This document shows positions 46,031 to 55,628 of a stretch of DNA of 64,000 bases, piece after piece (the first letter of the stretch is position 1; the number at the start of each line of letters is the position of its first letter). Origin of the DNA: Rhodanobacter thiooxydans (GTDB lineage Bacteria > Pseudomonadota > Gammaproteobacteria > Xanthomonadales > Rhodanobacteraceae); NCBI RefSeq assembly GCF_030291135.1, contig NZ_CP127409.1, forward strand, positions 434,001 through 498,000, given 5' to 3'. A model generated the notes under the pieces. That model saw only the letters and a list, made by a program, of their open reading frames with translations, was not told where the DNA came from and did no database searches. The translations under genes were made by a program, and so were the position numbers.

Positions 46031-47314
46031 ATGAATGTGCCGGACGGCAGCATCGCGCCCGAACTGCGGCACTACGCCGCGCTCGACCAGCGCCTGCTGG
46101 CGGCGGTGCGCGGCATCCGCATCCTGCCCACGGTGGCGTGGCCGGCGTCGCTGGAAAGCCGCATGATCGAGGCCTACGACAAGGGCCGCTTCGCCTTGCC
46201 GGAGGTGAGCTACACGCGGCCGGACCTGTCCGCGGCGCGCGCCGAGCTGGCGGCGATCGAGGCGGCCGTGGGCGAGGGTGCGCAGGTCGACCCGCTGGGC
46301 GACTATCTGCGCCGCACCGCCGAATCCTGGCGTATCGCCGCCGAGATGCTGGAGTCGGTCGGCAGCGCCGGCGTCACCGCGCCGTCGATCGCGCTGTATG
46401 GACGGCCGGACGACACCATCCCCGGCAGCCAGCGCAGCAACCTCGACGCGGCGCGCTACTTCGTCGAACTGTCCGACGAACTGGGCGCGGACCTGCTGGC
46501 CGACGACAGCTGCGTGGACGTGCCGGCCGACGTGCTGCGCGGCGACCTGGCCGCCACCCTGGACGACTTCTTCGGCGCCGGTACCATCAATGTCGAGGTC
46601 GATCCCGAGCTGACCGCGAAGGCGGCCGCCGGCGCCACCCGCATCCGCCTGCGCGGCGGCGCCAGCTTCAGCGAATACGACCGTCACCAGCTGCTGGCGC
46701 ACGAGGCGTTCGTGCATTCGCTGACCGCACTGAACGGCCGCCGGCAGCCGCTGCTGGCCTCGCTGGCGCGCACTTCTCCGCGGGTCACCGCCACCCAGGA
46801 AGGTCTGGCGGTGTTCGCCGAGCTGATGTCCGGCGCGATCGACATCACCCGGCTCAAGCGCATCAGCCTGCGCATCCTGGCGATCGACATGGCGCTGGGC
46901 GGCGCCGACTTCGTCGAGGTGTTCAAGTACTTCAGCGCCTGCGGCCAGAGCACGGCGGACAGTTTCCACTCGGCCCAGCGCGTGTTCCGCGGCGTGCCGC
47001 TGGGTGGCGGTGCGGCATTCGCCAAGGACAATGTGTACCTCTCCGGCCTGCTCACCGTGCACACGTTTTTCCGCTGGGCGCTGAAGAAACGCCGGATGGA
47101 CCTGCTGCGCCACCTGTTCGCCGGCAAGCTGACCCTGCATGACGTGATCGCGCTGCAGCCACACTTCGCCTCCGGCGCGATCCTGCCGCCGCACTGGCTG
47201 CCGCCGTGGATGCAGCATGTGCACGGACTGGCCGGCAAGCTGGCGTTCTCGGTCTTCATCAACGGCATCCACATGAACCGGGTGCAGGGCGACGAACTGC
47301 TGGCGAGTGTCTAG
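46031..47314 (+). CDS. DUF1704 / QEGLA-motif putative metallopeptidase
   Basis: This 427-residue protein is of the family annotated as flavohemoglobin expression-modulating QEGLA motif protein (DUF1704). It carries an HEXXXH zinc motif at residues 224-229 (HEAFVH) and the TQEGLAVF motif with QEGLA at 256-260, supplying a third ligand Glu. The same arrangement is found in eukaryotic MATCAP tubulin tyrosine carboxypeptidases. A peptidase activity is therefore likely but unproven for bacterial members. No signal peptide is present. A TAGTAT hexamer near 45930 is a possible -10. No flavohemoglobin gene is nearby. Confidence 0.87.
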   Translation: MNVPDGSIAPELRHYAALDQRLLAAVRGIRILPTVAWPASLESRMIEAYDKGRFALPEVSYTRPDLSAARAELAAIEAAVGEGAQVDPLGDYLRRTAESWRIAAEMLESVGSAGVTAPSIALYGRPDDTIPGSQRSNLDAARYFVELSDELGADLLADDSCVDVPADVLRGDLAATLDDFFGAGTINVEVDPELTAKAAAGATRIRLRGGASFSEYDRHQLLAHEAFVHSLTALNGRRQPLLASLARTSPRVTATQEGLAVFAELMSGAIDITRLKRISLRILAIDMALGGADFVEVFKYFSACGQSTADSFHSAQRVFRGVPLGGGAAFAKDNVYLSGLLTVHTFFRWALKKRRMDLLRHLFAGKLTLHDVIALQPHFASGAILPPHWLPPWMQHVHGLAGKLAFSVFINGIHMNRVQGDELLASV

Positions 47315-47413
47315 GGCCGCCGTTCCGGGCCGGCGCAGGCCGCCCCGGTGCTAACATCACAGGATGTCGTCCGCTGCGGCCGACGACTTCCCTTCATCGA
47401 CCAAATGCACCTC

Positions 47414-49705
47414 ATGAGCCTCCCCGAAGAACTGCGCCTTGCTGCCCTCGAGTACCACCGCCTGCCGCGCCCCGGCAAGATCAAGGTCACCCCGACCACC
47501 TCGCTGCTGACCCAACGCGACCTGTCGCTGGCCTATTCGCCCGGCGTCGCCGCGGCCTGCGACGCGATCGTCGAGGATCCGACCACGGCGGCCGAATACA
47601 CCGCGCGTTCCAACCTGGTCGCGGTGATCACCAACGGCACCGCGGTGCTGGGCCTGGGCAACATCGGGCCGCTGGCGGCCAAGCCGGTGATGGAAGGCAA
47701 GGGCGTGCTGTTCCAGAAGTTCGCCGGCATCGACGTGTTCGACATCGAGATCGCCGAGAACGACCCGGACAAGCTGGTCGACATCATCGCCAGCCTGGAG
47801 CCGACCTTCGGCGGCATCAACCTGGAGGACATCAAGGCACCGGAATGCTTCATCGTCGAGCGCAAGCTGCGCGAGCGGATGAAGATCCCGGTATTCCACG
47901 ACGACCAGCACGGCACCTCGATCATCGTCGGTGCGGCGCTGCTCAACGCGCTGATCGTGGTCGGCAAGAAGATCGGGGACATCCGCGTGGCCACCACCGG
48001 CGCCGGCGCGGCGGGCATCTCCTGCCTGGACATGCTGGTGGCGCTGGGCGTGAAGCCCGAGCACATCCTGGCGTTCGACCGCCACGGCGTGATCCACACC
48101 GAACGCACCGACCTGGACCCCGACAAGCAGCGCTACGCGCGCGACACCAAGGCACGCACGCTGGCCGAGATCGTCGAGGGCGCGGACGTGTTCCTCGGCC
48201 TGTCCGCCGGCGGCATCCTGAAGCCGGAGATGGTCGCCACCATGGCCGCGCGGCCGATCATCTTCGCGCTGGCCAACCCGAACCCGGAGATCACCCCGGA
48301 AGAGGCCAAGGCGGTGCGGCCGGACTGCATCATGGCCACCGGCCGTTCGGACTACCCGAACCAGGTCAACAACGCGCTGTGCTTCCCCTACCTGTTCCGC
48401 GGCGCGCTGGACGTGGGCGCCACGGTGATCAACGAGCCGATGAAGATCGCCTGCGTCAAGGCGATCGCCGCGCTGGCGCGGCGCGAGTCGTCCGATGTCA
48501 GCGCGCGCGCCTATGGCGGCAAGCCGCCCAGCTTCGGCGCGGACTACCTGATCCCGCAACCGTTCGACCCGCGCCTGCTGATCCAGCTGCCGCCGGCGGT
48601 GGCACGGGCGGCGATGGAGTCGGGCGTGGCGACGCGGCCGATCGCGGATTTCGCCGCGTACAACGACCAGCTGACCAGCTTCGTGTTCCGCACCGGGCTG
48701 CTGATGAAGCCGGTGTTCGAGCGTGCCAAGTCCGCACCGTGCCGGCTGGTCTACGCCGAGGGCGAGGAAGAGACCGTGCTGCGCGCGGTGCAGGTGGTGG
48801 TCGACGAAGGCCTGGTGCGGCCCATCCTGATCGGCCGTCCGGAGGTGATCGAGAAGCGCATCAAGCGCGCTGGCCTGCGCATCCGTCCGGGCGTGGACAT
48901 CGAGATCTGCAACATCAACTCCGACCCGCGCTTCGACGACTACTGGCGGCACTACCACCGCCTGATGGAGCGCCGCGGGGTGACCCCGTCGATGGCCAAG
49001 GCGGTGGTGCGTTCGCGGCCGACCGCGATCGCCGCGCTGATGGTCGAGCGCGGCGAGGCGGACGCGATGATCTGCGGCCTGGTCGGGCAGTACCAGGGCA
49101 AGCTGCGCTACATCCGCGACATCATCGGGCTGGATGCCGGCGTGGTCGAACCGTCGGCGATGGCCGCGGTGTCCACCGACAAGGGCACCTTCTTCTACCT
49201 CGACACCCACGTGCAGGACGATCCCTGCCCGGAACAGATCGCCGAGGCGACCCTGCAGGCGGCGATCCGGCTGAAGCTGTTCGGCATCGTGCCGAAGATC
49301 GCGCTGCTGTCCGGCGGCAACTTCGGCAGCCGCGACACCTGCGGTGCCAAGAAGATGCGCAAGGCGCTGGAACTGATTCGCGCCCGCGCGCCGCGGCTGG
49401 AGGTAGAGGGCGAGATGCAGGCCGACGTGGCGCTGGTGCCTACGCTGCGCGAGAAGCTGTTCCCCAACTCGCGGCTGGAGGGCAAGGCGAACGTGTTCGT
49501 GTTCCCCAACCTGGACGCGGCCAACATCGCTTACAACATGACCCGCATGCTCTCCGACGGCGTGGTGATCGGGCCGATCCTGATGGGCGTGGCCAAGCCG
49601 GCGCACATCCTGATGCCGCAGTCGACCGTGCGCCGGGTGGTGAACATGAGCGCGGTGGCCTGCGTCGAGGCGCAGATCCGCGCGCAGAACCGCCAGTCCG
49701 GCTGA
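47414..49705 (+). CDS. maeB: NADP-dependent malic enzyme MaeB
   Basis: This 763-residue bifunctional-looking protein has an N-terminal malic enzyme domain (about 1-420) with [33 protein letters not shown] and [16 protein letters not shown]-terminal phosphate acetyltransferase-like domain follows (about 430-763) and is usually regulatory rather than catalytic. It converts malate to pyruvate with NADP+. The ATG at 47414 aligns with E. coli MaeB (759 aa); an upstream ATG at 47405 is possible. It lies 194 bases before aceE, linking pyruvate production and use. Confidence 0.94.
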   Translation: MSLPEELRLAALEYHRLPRPGKIKVTPTTSLLTQRDLSLAYSPGVAAACDAIVEDPTTAAEYTARSNLVAVITNGTAVLGLGNIGPLAAKPVMEGKGVLFQKFAGIDVFDIEIAENDPDKLVDIIASLEPTFGGINLEDIKAPECFIVERKLRERMKIPVFHDDQHGTSIIVGAALLNALIVVGKKIGDIRVATTGAGAAGISCLDMLVALGVKPEHILAFDRHGVIHTERTDLDPDKQRYARDTKARTLAEIVEGADVFLGLSAGGILKPEMVATMAARPIIFALANPNPEITPEEAKAVRPDCIMATGRSDYPNQVNNALCFPYLFRGALDVGATVINEPMKIACVKAIAALARRESSDVSARAYGGKPPSFGADYLIPQPFDPRLLIQLPPAVARAAMESGVATRPIADFAAYNDQLTSFVFRTGLLMKPVFERAKSAPCRLVYAEGEEETVLRAVQVVVDEGLVRPILIGRPEVIEKRIKRAGLRIRPGVDIEICNINSDPRFDDYWRHYHRLMERRGVTPSMAKAVVRSRPTAIAALMVERGEADAMICGLVGQYQGKLRYIRDIIGLDAGVVEPSAMAAVSTDKGTFFYLDTHVQDDPCPEQIAEATLQAAIRLKLFGIVPKIALLSGGNFGSRDTCGAKKMRKALELIRARAPRLEVEGEMQADVALVPTLREKLFPNSRLEGKANVFVFPNLDAANIAYNMTRMLSDGVVIGPILMGVAKPAHILMPQSTVRRVVNMSAVACVEAQIRAQNRQSG

Positions 49706-49784
49706 GCGTTCCGGCCACCCGCGCCGGGCTGGCCGATCCGGCGCCGGCAACCCGCTTGCCGTGCGCCGCCGCATGGAGCCTGCA

Positions 49785-49814
49785 TTGGCGGCCCTCCGGG
49801 CCAGCGGCTAGACT
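49785..49814 (+). promoter_or_regulatory. Candidate sigma70 promoter upstream of aceE
   Basis: TTGGCG (49785-49790) and TAGACT (49809-49814) are spaced by 18 bases and would start transcription near 49821, about 80 bases upstream of the aceE ATG. The match is moderate. I saw no convincing PdhR-type operator. Confidence 0.35.
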
Positions 49815-49899
49815 TGGACAATGATCCCGCCGTCATCCCCCGGCGACGGGGTATCCCCCTCAAAGCATGGGCGCTGCAACGGCGCTGCGGAGAATCTTC

Positions 49900-52614
49900 A
49901 TGGATCAGCTCGACGACATCCTCAACCAGGACATCGACCCTACTGAAACCCGGGAGTGGATCGACTCGCTCGACGCGGTGATCCATCACGACGGCACCGA
50001 GCGCGCGCATTTCCTGCTGGAGCAGATGGTCGACACCACCCGTCGCTCGGGTGGCCACCTGCCGTTCGACCCCACCACCGCCTACGTCAACACCATCGCG
50101 CCGGCGAACGAGGCGAAGAGCCCGGGCGACGCGGCGATGGAGTGGCGCATCCGCTCGCTGATCCGCTGGAACGCGATGGCGATGGTGGTGCGCACCAACC
50201 GCAAGCCGGGTTCGCTGGGCGGCCACATCGCCAGCTTCGCCTCCAGCGCCACGCTCTACGACGTGGGCTTCAACCACTTCTGGCGCGCGCCCAGCGCGGA
50301 GCATCCCGGCGACCTGATCGGCTACCAGGGCCACATCAGCCCCGGCATCTACGCGCGCTCCTTCATCGAGGGCCGCATCAGCGAAGACCGGCTCGACCTG
50401 TTCCGCGCCGACGTGATCGGCGGCGAGCGCTCGCTCACCTCCTACCCGCACCCGTGGCTGATGCCCGACTACTGGCAGATGCCCACGGTGTCGATGGGCC
50501 TGGGCCCGATCCAGGCGATCTACCAGGCGCAGTTCTTCCGCTACCTGGAAAACCGCGGCCTGATTCCCAAGTCCGACCGCAAGGTGTGGTGCTTCCTCGG
50601 CGACGGCGAGGTGGACGAGCCCGAGTCGCTGGGCGCCATCGCGCTGGCCGGCCGCGAGGGGCTGGACAACCTGATCTTCGTGATCAACTGCAACCTGCAG
50701 CGCCTGGACGGCCCGGTGCGCGGCAACGGCAAGATCATCCAGGAACTCGAAGGCGTGTTCCGCGGCGCCGGCTGGAACGCGATCAAGGTGATCTGGGGCA
50801 GCTACTGGGATCCGCTGCTGGCGCGCGACAAGGACGGCATCCTGCGCAAGCTGATGATGGAAACCGTCGATGGCGAGTACCAGGCGTGCAAGGCGTTCGG
50901 CGGCGCGTACACGCGCGAGCACTTCTTCGGCAAGTACCCGCAGACGCGCGAGATGGTCGCCAACCTCAGCGACGACGACATCTGGCGCCTCAACCGCGGC
51001 GGTCACGACCCGCACAAGGTCTACGCGGCCTACCACGCCGCGGTGAACACCAAGGGCATGCCCACGGTGATCCTGGCCAAGACGGTGAAGGGTTACGGCA
51101 TGGGCATCGGTTCGGGCGAGGCGGAGAACCCCACCCACCAGCAGAAGAAGATGACCGGCGATGCGGTGCGCCATTTCCGCGACCGCTTCCAGATCCCGAT
51201 CAGCGACGACAAGCTCGACAGCGTGCCCTACTACCACCCCGGTGCGAACTCGCCCGAGGTGGAATACATGCAGGAGCGCCGCCGCGCGCTGGGCGGCTTC
51301 CTGCCGCAGCGTCGCCGCCGCACCGACGTGCCGTGCAAGGCGCCGGAACTGTCCGCCTTCGCGCAGATCACCGCCGGCACCGGCGAGCGCGAGATCTCCA
51401 ACACCATGGCGCTGGTGCGCGGCATGAACCTCTTGCTGCGCGACAAGCAGCTCGGCCCGCGCGTGGTGCCGATCGTGGCCGACGAGGCGCGCACCTTCGG
51501 CATGGAAGGCATGTTCCGCCAGATCGGCATCTACGCGCCGTTCGGCCAGAAGTACCGTCCGCAGGACGCCGACCAACTGCTGTACTACCGCGAGGCGCAG
51601 GACGGTCAGGTGCTGCAGGAAGGCATCTCCGAGGCCGGCGGCGTGTCGGCGTGGATCGCCGCGGCCACCAGCTACTCGGTGTCCAACCAGCCGATGCTGC
51701 CGTTCTTCATCTACTACTCGTTCTTCGGCTTCCGCCGCGTGGGCGACCTGATCTGGGCCGCCGGCGACCAGCGCGCGCGCGGCTTCCTGATCGGCGCCAC
51801 CGCCGGCGCCAGCTTCCCCGGCGAGGGCCTGCAGCACTCCGACTGCGCCTCGCAGCTGATGGCCGGCACCGTGCCCAACTGCCGCGCCTACGACCCCACC
51901 TTCTCCTACGAGGTGGCGGTGCTGCTGCATCGTGGCGTGCAGGAGATGTACGAGGAGCAGCAGGACGTCTTCTACTACATCACCACCACCAACGAGAACT
52001 ACACCCACCCGGACATGCCCGAGGGCTGCTACGACGGCATCGTCAAGGGCATGTACCTGTTCCGCGATTCGGGAGCCGGCGCCGCCAAGGGCAAGGGCAA
52101 GAACGGCGCGCCGCGCGTGCAGCTGATGGCCGCGGGCGGTTCCGTGCTCGAGGCGGTCGCGGCCGCCGAGCTGCTGGATGCCGACTTCGGCGTGAAGGCC
52201 GACGTGTGGTCCTGCCCCAGCTTCAGCGAACTGTCGCGCGACGGCTTCGACTGCGAACGCTGGAACCGCCTGCACCCGGAAGCCAAGGCACCGCGCGTGC
52301 CGCACGTGGCGCAGTGCCTGGCCGACCATGACGGCCCGGTGATCGCCGCCAGCGAGTACGTGCGCGGCGTGGTGGACCAGGTGCGCGCCTTCGTACCCGA
52401 CGGGCGCTCCTTCACCGCGCTGGGCGCCGACGGCTACGGCCGCTCGGATACCCGCGAGCACCTGCGCGAGTTCTTCGAGATCAGCCGCTACTGGATTGCC
52501 CATGCCGCGCTGGCTGCGCTGGCGAAGGAAGGCAAGGTCAACGCCAAGGATGTGGCGCGCGCGATCCGCGAGTACAAGCTCGACCCGGACAAGCCGAACC
52601 CGCTGACGGTGTGA
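49900..52614 (+). CDS. aceE: Pyruvate dehydrogenase E1 component, homodimeric
   Basis: This 904-residue thiamine diphosphate enzyme of the AceE type (E. coli 887 aa) decarboxylates pyruvate and acetylates the lipoyl group of E2. The ThDP/Mg motif starts GDGEVDEPES at residue 234 and continues to NCNLQRLDGPVRGN. The QIGIYAPFGQKY and AASWSDCAS-like GLQHSDCAS regions are conserved. The ATG at 49900 follows GGAGA. No aceF or lpd gene follows; instead a convergent MFS gene begins after a terminator, so E2 and E3 must be encoded elsewhere. Confidence 0.95.
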   Translation: MDQLDDILNQDIDPTETREWIDSLDAVIHHDGTERAHFLLEQMVDTTRRSGGHLPFDPTTAYVNTIAPANEAKSPGDAAMEWRIRSLIRWNAMAMVVRTNRKPGSLGGHIASFASSATLYDVGFNHFWRAPSAEHPGDLIGYQGHISPGIYARSFIEGRISEDRLDLFRADVIGGERSLTSYPHPWLMPDYWQMPTVSMGLGPIQAIYQAQFFRYLENRGLIPKSDRKVWCFLGDGEVDEPESLGAIALAGREGLDNLIFVINCNLQRLDGPVRGNGKIIQELEGVFRGAGWNAIKVIWGSYWDPLLARDKDGILRKLMMETVDGEYQACKAFGGAYTREHFFGKYPQTREMVANLSDDDIWRLNRGGHDPHKVYAAYHAAVNTKGMPTVILAKTVKGYGMGIGSGEAENPTHQQKKMTGDAVRHFRDRFQIPISDDKLDSVPYYHPGANSPEVEYMQERRRALGGFLPQRRRRTDVPCKAPELSAFAQITAGTGEREISNTMALVRGMNLLLRDKQLGPRVVPIVADEARTFGMEGMFRQIGIYAPFGQKYRPQDADQLLYYREAQDGQVLQEGISEAGGVSAWIAAATSYSVSNQPMLPFFIYYSFFGFRRVGDLIWAAGDQRARGFLIGATAGASFPGEGLQHSDCASQLMAGTVPNCRAYDPTFSYEVAVLLHRGVQEMYEEQQDVFYYITTTNENYTHPDMPEGCYDGIVKGMYLFRDSGAGAAKGKGKNGAPRVQLMAAGGSVLEAVAAAELLDADFGVKADVWSCPSFSELSRDGFDCERWNRLHPEAKAPRVPHVAQCLADHDGPVIAASEYVRGVVDQVRAFVPDGRSFTALGADGYGRSDTREHLREFFEISRYWIAHAALAALAKEGKVNAKDVARAIREYKLDPDKPNPLTV

Positions 52615-52642
52615 ACGATCGGGCGCCCGGCGTCGACGACAG

Positions 52643-52671
52643 GGAAAGCCGCCGCGAGGCGGCTTTCCTTT
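52643..52671. terminator. Intrinsic terminator between aceE and the MFS gene
   Basis: A perfect 11-bp stem (GGAAAGCCGCC with its complement at 52658-52668) and a GCGA loop are followed by TTT on the plus strand. It lies about 30 bases after the aceE stop and just before the end of the convergent MFS gene, so it may act on both transcripts. Confidence 0.8.
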
Positions 52672-52675
52672 GCGG

Positions 52676-54286
52676 CTATTCCGACAGCGCGTGCTGGATT
52701 GCTTCCAGCCCGTGGCCGCGCGTCTCGATGCCGCTGCGCGCCAGCAGCCAGGCGGCGGCGATCATCGGCAGCGCGATCAGCAGCGCGGACAGCATGAAGT
52801 GTTCGAACAGGCCGGCCACGCCGATCAGCGCGCCGAGGATGCCACCGAACTTCGAGCCCCCGGCGATCAGCCCCGCGCCGGTGCTGCGCAGGTGCACCGG
52901 GTAGATCTCCGCCGCGTACGGGATCAACGTGGCGATCACCCCGCTGATGCTCAGCAGCAGGGCCACCGTGCCGGCGATGGTCAGTGTCGTCGAGCGCAGG
53001 TTGGCCAGCGCGATCGCGAAGAAGAACAGCAGCGATAGCGCGGTCAGTCCGATGAACAGCACCAGGGTGCGGATGCTGCTCCAGCGCTGGTAGAACCACA
53101 CCACCAGGACGATGCCGGGCAGCGCCAGGATCGCCGAGCGCGCCAGCAGCGCGGCGCTGGCCTGCGCGTCGATGCCCAGGCTGACCAGGTTGGCCGGCAG
53201 CCACAGCAGGAAGCCGAAATTGGCCAGCCCCCAGGCCACCGCGCATACCATCAGCCCCCAGCTGATCGCCGCATGCCTTCCGCGCAGCAACTGGCGCATG
53301 CCGACGCGGGCGGAGCCATGCGGATCGGGCCGGGCCGCTTCGCTGTCGAGCTGGACCGGCGGAACCGCCGGTGTCGCCGTGCCCGAAAACCGCTGCAGCA
53401 CCGCGCGCGCCTGATCCTCCAGGCCGGCCAGCGCGAGGAAGCGCGGCGATTCGGGAATGTAATGGTTGAGCAGGATGATCAGCGCGCCGGTGGGCAGGTT
53501 GAGCAGCCACAGCGCGCGCCAGCCGAAGTCGGGTTCGACCAGGGTCGCGGCGCCGGAGGCGAGCAGGTAGCCGGCCGAGGTGCCGACGCCGCCCAGCGCC
53601 ACCAGCAGCCAGCCGCGGTGCCGGGTCGGGATGGTCTCCGCCATCAGGGTGAAGGTGATCGGCAGCATACCGCCGGCGGCGGCGCCCATCATGAAGCACA
53701 TCACCAGGTTCCAGCCGAACGCCGGCATCGCGCCGCAGATCGAGGTGCCCATGAACATCAGCGCCGACAGCAGGATCGTCGCGCGGCGGCCGAACAGGTC
53801 GCCGAGGCGACCCCACACCACCGAGCCGATCACGGTGCCGGTCAGCGCCGACAGCGCCAGCAGGCCGGCGGTGGAGGCGCCGATGCCGTACTCCGTCGAG
53901 ACGCCCGGCATCACGAAGCCGATCGTGGCCGGTTTCATCACGTCCACCGCCAGCGCGATGGTCAGCACGGTCACCAGCTTCCAGTGTTCGCGGTTGAGCG
54001 GCACGTGGTCGGCGGCGTGGAACGGCAGCGGGTCGCGGTCGGGATGCAGCGTGCGGCGCATCTGTTCCAGCCGCGGCATCAGGCCGTAACCGGCGAGCAG
54101 TACGCCCAGCGGCACCAATGCCATGCCGACGAGCATGGCGTTGTCCATCGGCATGCCGGCGAGCCGGTAATGCATCGGCGCGGCCATCGCCAGCATCGGC
54201 AGGTGCGCCAGCACGCCGGCGACCACCGCAGCGCAGCCGAGCCAGAACGCCGCGGGGTGGTGGAAGGTGAGGTCTTTCGAGCGCAT
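52676..54286 (-). CDS. MFS transporter (sugar/acid porter type) with N-terminal extension
   Basis: This 536-residue major facilitator has its core starting near residue 105, with motif A GRLGDLFGRRATIL and the sugar-porter/SV2-type YIPESPRFLALAG. The PYAAEIYPVHLRSTGAG signature lies near residue 450. The first about 100 residues hold two extra hydrophobic helices (about 12-36 and 47-70) and a charged loop not usual in the family. The substrate is likely a small organic acid or sugar; it cannot be specified. It has its own transcription unit with a terminator shared with aceE. Confidence 0.86.
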   Translation of the reverse strand: MRSKDLTFHHPAAFWLGCAAVVAGVLAHLPMLAMAAPMHYRLAGMPMDNAMLVGMALVPLGVLLAGYGLMPRLEQMRRTLHPDRDPLPFHAADHVPLNREHWKLVTVLTIALAVDVMKPATIGFVMPGVSTEYGIGASTAGLLALSALTGTVIGSVVWGRLGDLFGRRATILLSALMFMGTSICGAMPAFGWNLVMCFMMGAAAGGMLPITFTLMAETIPTRHRGWLLVALGGVGTSAGYLLASGAATLVEPDFGWRALWLLNLPTGALIILLNHYIPESPRFLALAGLEDQARAVLQRFSGTATPAVPPVQLDSEAARPDPHGSARVGMRQLLRGRHAAISWGLMVCAVAWGLANFGFLLWLPANLVSLGIDAQASAALLARSAILALPGIVLVVWFYQRWSSIRTLVLFIGLTALSLLFFFAIALANLRSTTLTIAGTVALLLSISGVIATLIPYAAEIYPVHLRSTGAGLIAGGSKFGGILGALIGVAGLFEHFMLSALLIALPMIAAAWLLARSGIETRGHGLEAIQHALSE

Positions 54287-54390
54287 GGATCGGCCGGATG
54301 GGCGTGCAGGTATCCAGCTTAGCAGCGGCGATCATGGCGTGCGCCGGCGGGGCGGCATGGAGCGTGACCGTACCGTTCCCGTTTGGACGG

Positions 54391-54416
54391 CCAAACAAAA
54401 CCCGCCGATGGCGGGT
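54391..54416 (-). terminator. Intrinsic terminator for the small membrane protein gene
   Basis: Read on the minus strand, a 7-bp stem ACCCGCC / GGCGGGT with a 3-base loop is followed by TTTTGTTTGG. It lies 40 bases after the stop of the DUF883-like gene. Confidence 0.7.
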
Positions 54417-54455
54417 CTCGTGGGTGTGTTGGTGCGGCTTGTTGCCGGTGCCGGG

Positions 54456-54785
54456 TCAGTCGTCGTCGCGGCGGAACGCCTGGCGCAGCAGCAGGAACGC
54501 GCCGATGGTGCCGGCGACGATCGCCACGGTCGCCGCCGGATGGCGGTTCACCTGGCGCCGCAACCGGCGATAGTGGTAGTTCGCCTCGTCGGCGAAGTCC
54601 TCGGCCGCCCGGCTCAGCTGCCGGCCGTAGGAGCCGCGCCCGCCGAAGCGTTCGTGGATGCGGCGGCGGCCGCGTTCGAGCAGGTCCTGCGCACTGCTGC
54701 TGGCGCCGTCGGCGTAGTAGCGGGCACGCCCGGTGACATGCTCGGCGGTATCGTGGAGCCGGTGCTCGATATCGTGTTTGCGCAT
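54456..54785 (-). CDS. ElaB/YqjD-like (DUF883) C-tail membrane protein
   Basis: This 109-residue protein is highly charged and helical up to about residue 80. A single C-terminal TM segment follows (PAATVAIVAGTIGAFLLLRQAF) with the short tail RRDDD. This layout matches C-tail anchored ElaB/YqjD-type proteins that tether ribosomes to the inner membrane in stationary phase, although the similarity is mostly in layout. AGGAG precedes the ATG. It is followed by a terminator. Confidence 0.72.
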   Translation of the reverse strand: MRKHDIEHRLHDTAEHVTGRARYYADGASSSAQDLLERGRRRIHERFGGRGSYGRQLSRAAEDFADEANYHYRRLRRQVNRHPAATVAIVAGTIGAFLLLRQAFRRDDD

Positions 54786-54872
54786 GGGAGTTCTCCTTCG
54801 CGTCTGGCCTTGCAGGCTGCCAGCGATGTCGTGAGCGGGGCGTAAACAGCGGCAGCCTGCGCGCGCTTGCGT

Positions 54873-55553
54873 TCAGCCAAGCCGGTACTCGCCGCCACGC
54901 TGCAGCGCGCGCTGGTACGCCGGCCGGGCATGCATGCGCTGCAGGAAGGCGGACAGCTGCGGATAGCCGGCGTCCAGCCCGCCGCGGGCGGCGAACGCTT
55001 CCAGCGGGAAGCTGAGCTGGATGTCGGCGACGCTGAACACATCGCCGCCGAACCATTCGCTGTCGCCCAGTTCGCCTTCCAGATAATCCAGGTGCAGCTT
55101 CAGCTGCGGTTCGACGAAGTTGCGCAGCACCTTGCGCGCGATGCCGCGTGCCACCGGCTTCACGAAGAACGGCGCCGGGGCGTGCTCGACCCGGTTGAAT
55201 ACCAGCTTCAGCAGCAGCGGCGGCATCGCCGAGCCTTCGGCGTAGTGCAGCCAGTAGTTGCAGCGCAGCCGTTGCGGCGTGCCGTGCGCGGGAATCAGCG
55301 TGCCGGCTGCGTAGCGGTCGGCCAGGTATTCGATGATCGCGCCGGATTCGGCCAGGGTCAGCTCGCCGTCGGTGATCACCGGCGACTTGCCCAGCGGATG
55401 CACCGCGCGCAGTTCGGCGGGTGCCAGCATGGTTTTCGGGTCGCGCTGGTAGCGTTTGATCTCGTACGGCAGGCCGAGTTCTTCGAGCAGCCACAGGATG
55501 CGCTGCGAGCGTGAGTTGTTCAGATGATGGACGATGATCATGGGCTGTTCCAT
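54873..55553 (-). CDS. Glutathione S-transferase family protein
   Basis: This 226-residue protein has a thioredoxin-like N-terminal domain (about 1-85) with HLNNSRSQRILWLLEELGLPYE, GKSPVITDGELTLAESGAIIEYL and the cis-Pro. A helical C-terminal domain containing the conserved SVADIQLSFPL capping motif follows. It resembles bacterial theta/beta-like GSTs. The substrate is unknown. A shorter start at Met5 (MIIVHH) is possible and agrees with many GSTs. Confidence 0.88.
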   Translation of the reverse strand: MEQPMIIVHHLNNSRSQRILWLLEELGLPYEIKRYQRDPKTMLAPAELRAVHPLGKSPVITDGELTLAESGAIIEYLADRYAAGTLIPAHGTPQRLRCNYWLHYAEGSAMPPLLLKLVFNRVEHAPAPFFVKPVARGIARKVLRNFVEPQLKLHLDYLEGELGDSEWFGGDVFSVADIQLSFPLEAFAARGGLDAGYPQLSAFLQRMHARPAYQRALQRGGEYRLG

Positions 55554-55628
55554 GGCGCTTGGTTTGCGGAAGGACGTGGCGGGCGATGTGCTGTCCCGAA
55601 TCCTGCGGGCTCCCGCCAGGAGGAGGAT

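Noticed and set aside
47357..49774. 805-codon open frame antisense to maeB
   Set aside because: Same high-GC antisense artefact; the plus-strand frame carries all malic enzyme motifs.
49531..52503. 990-codon open frame antisense to aceE
   Set aside because: Low-complexity His/Arg/Val composition and no motif; aceE on the other strand is unmistakable.
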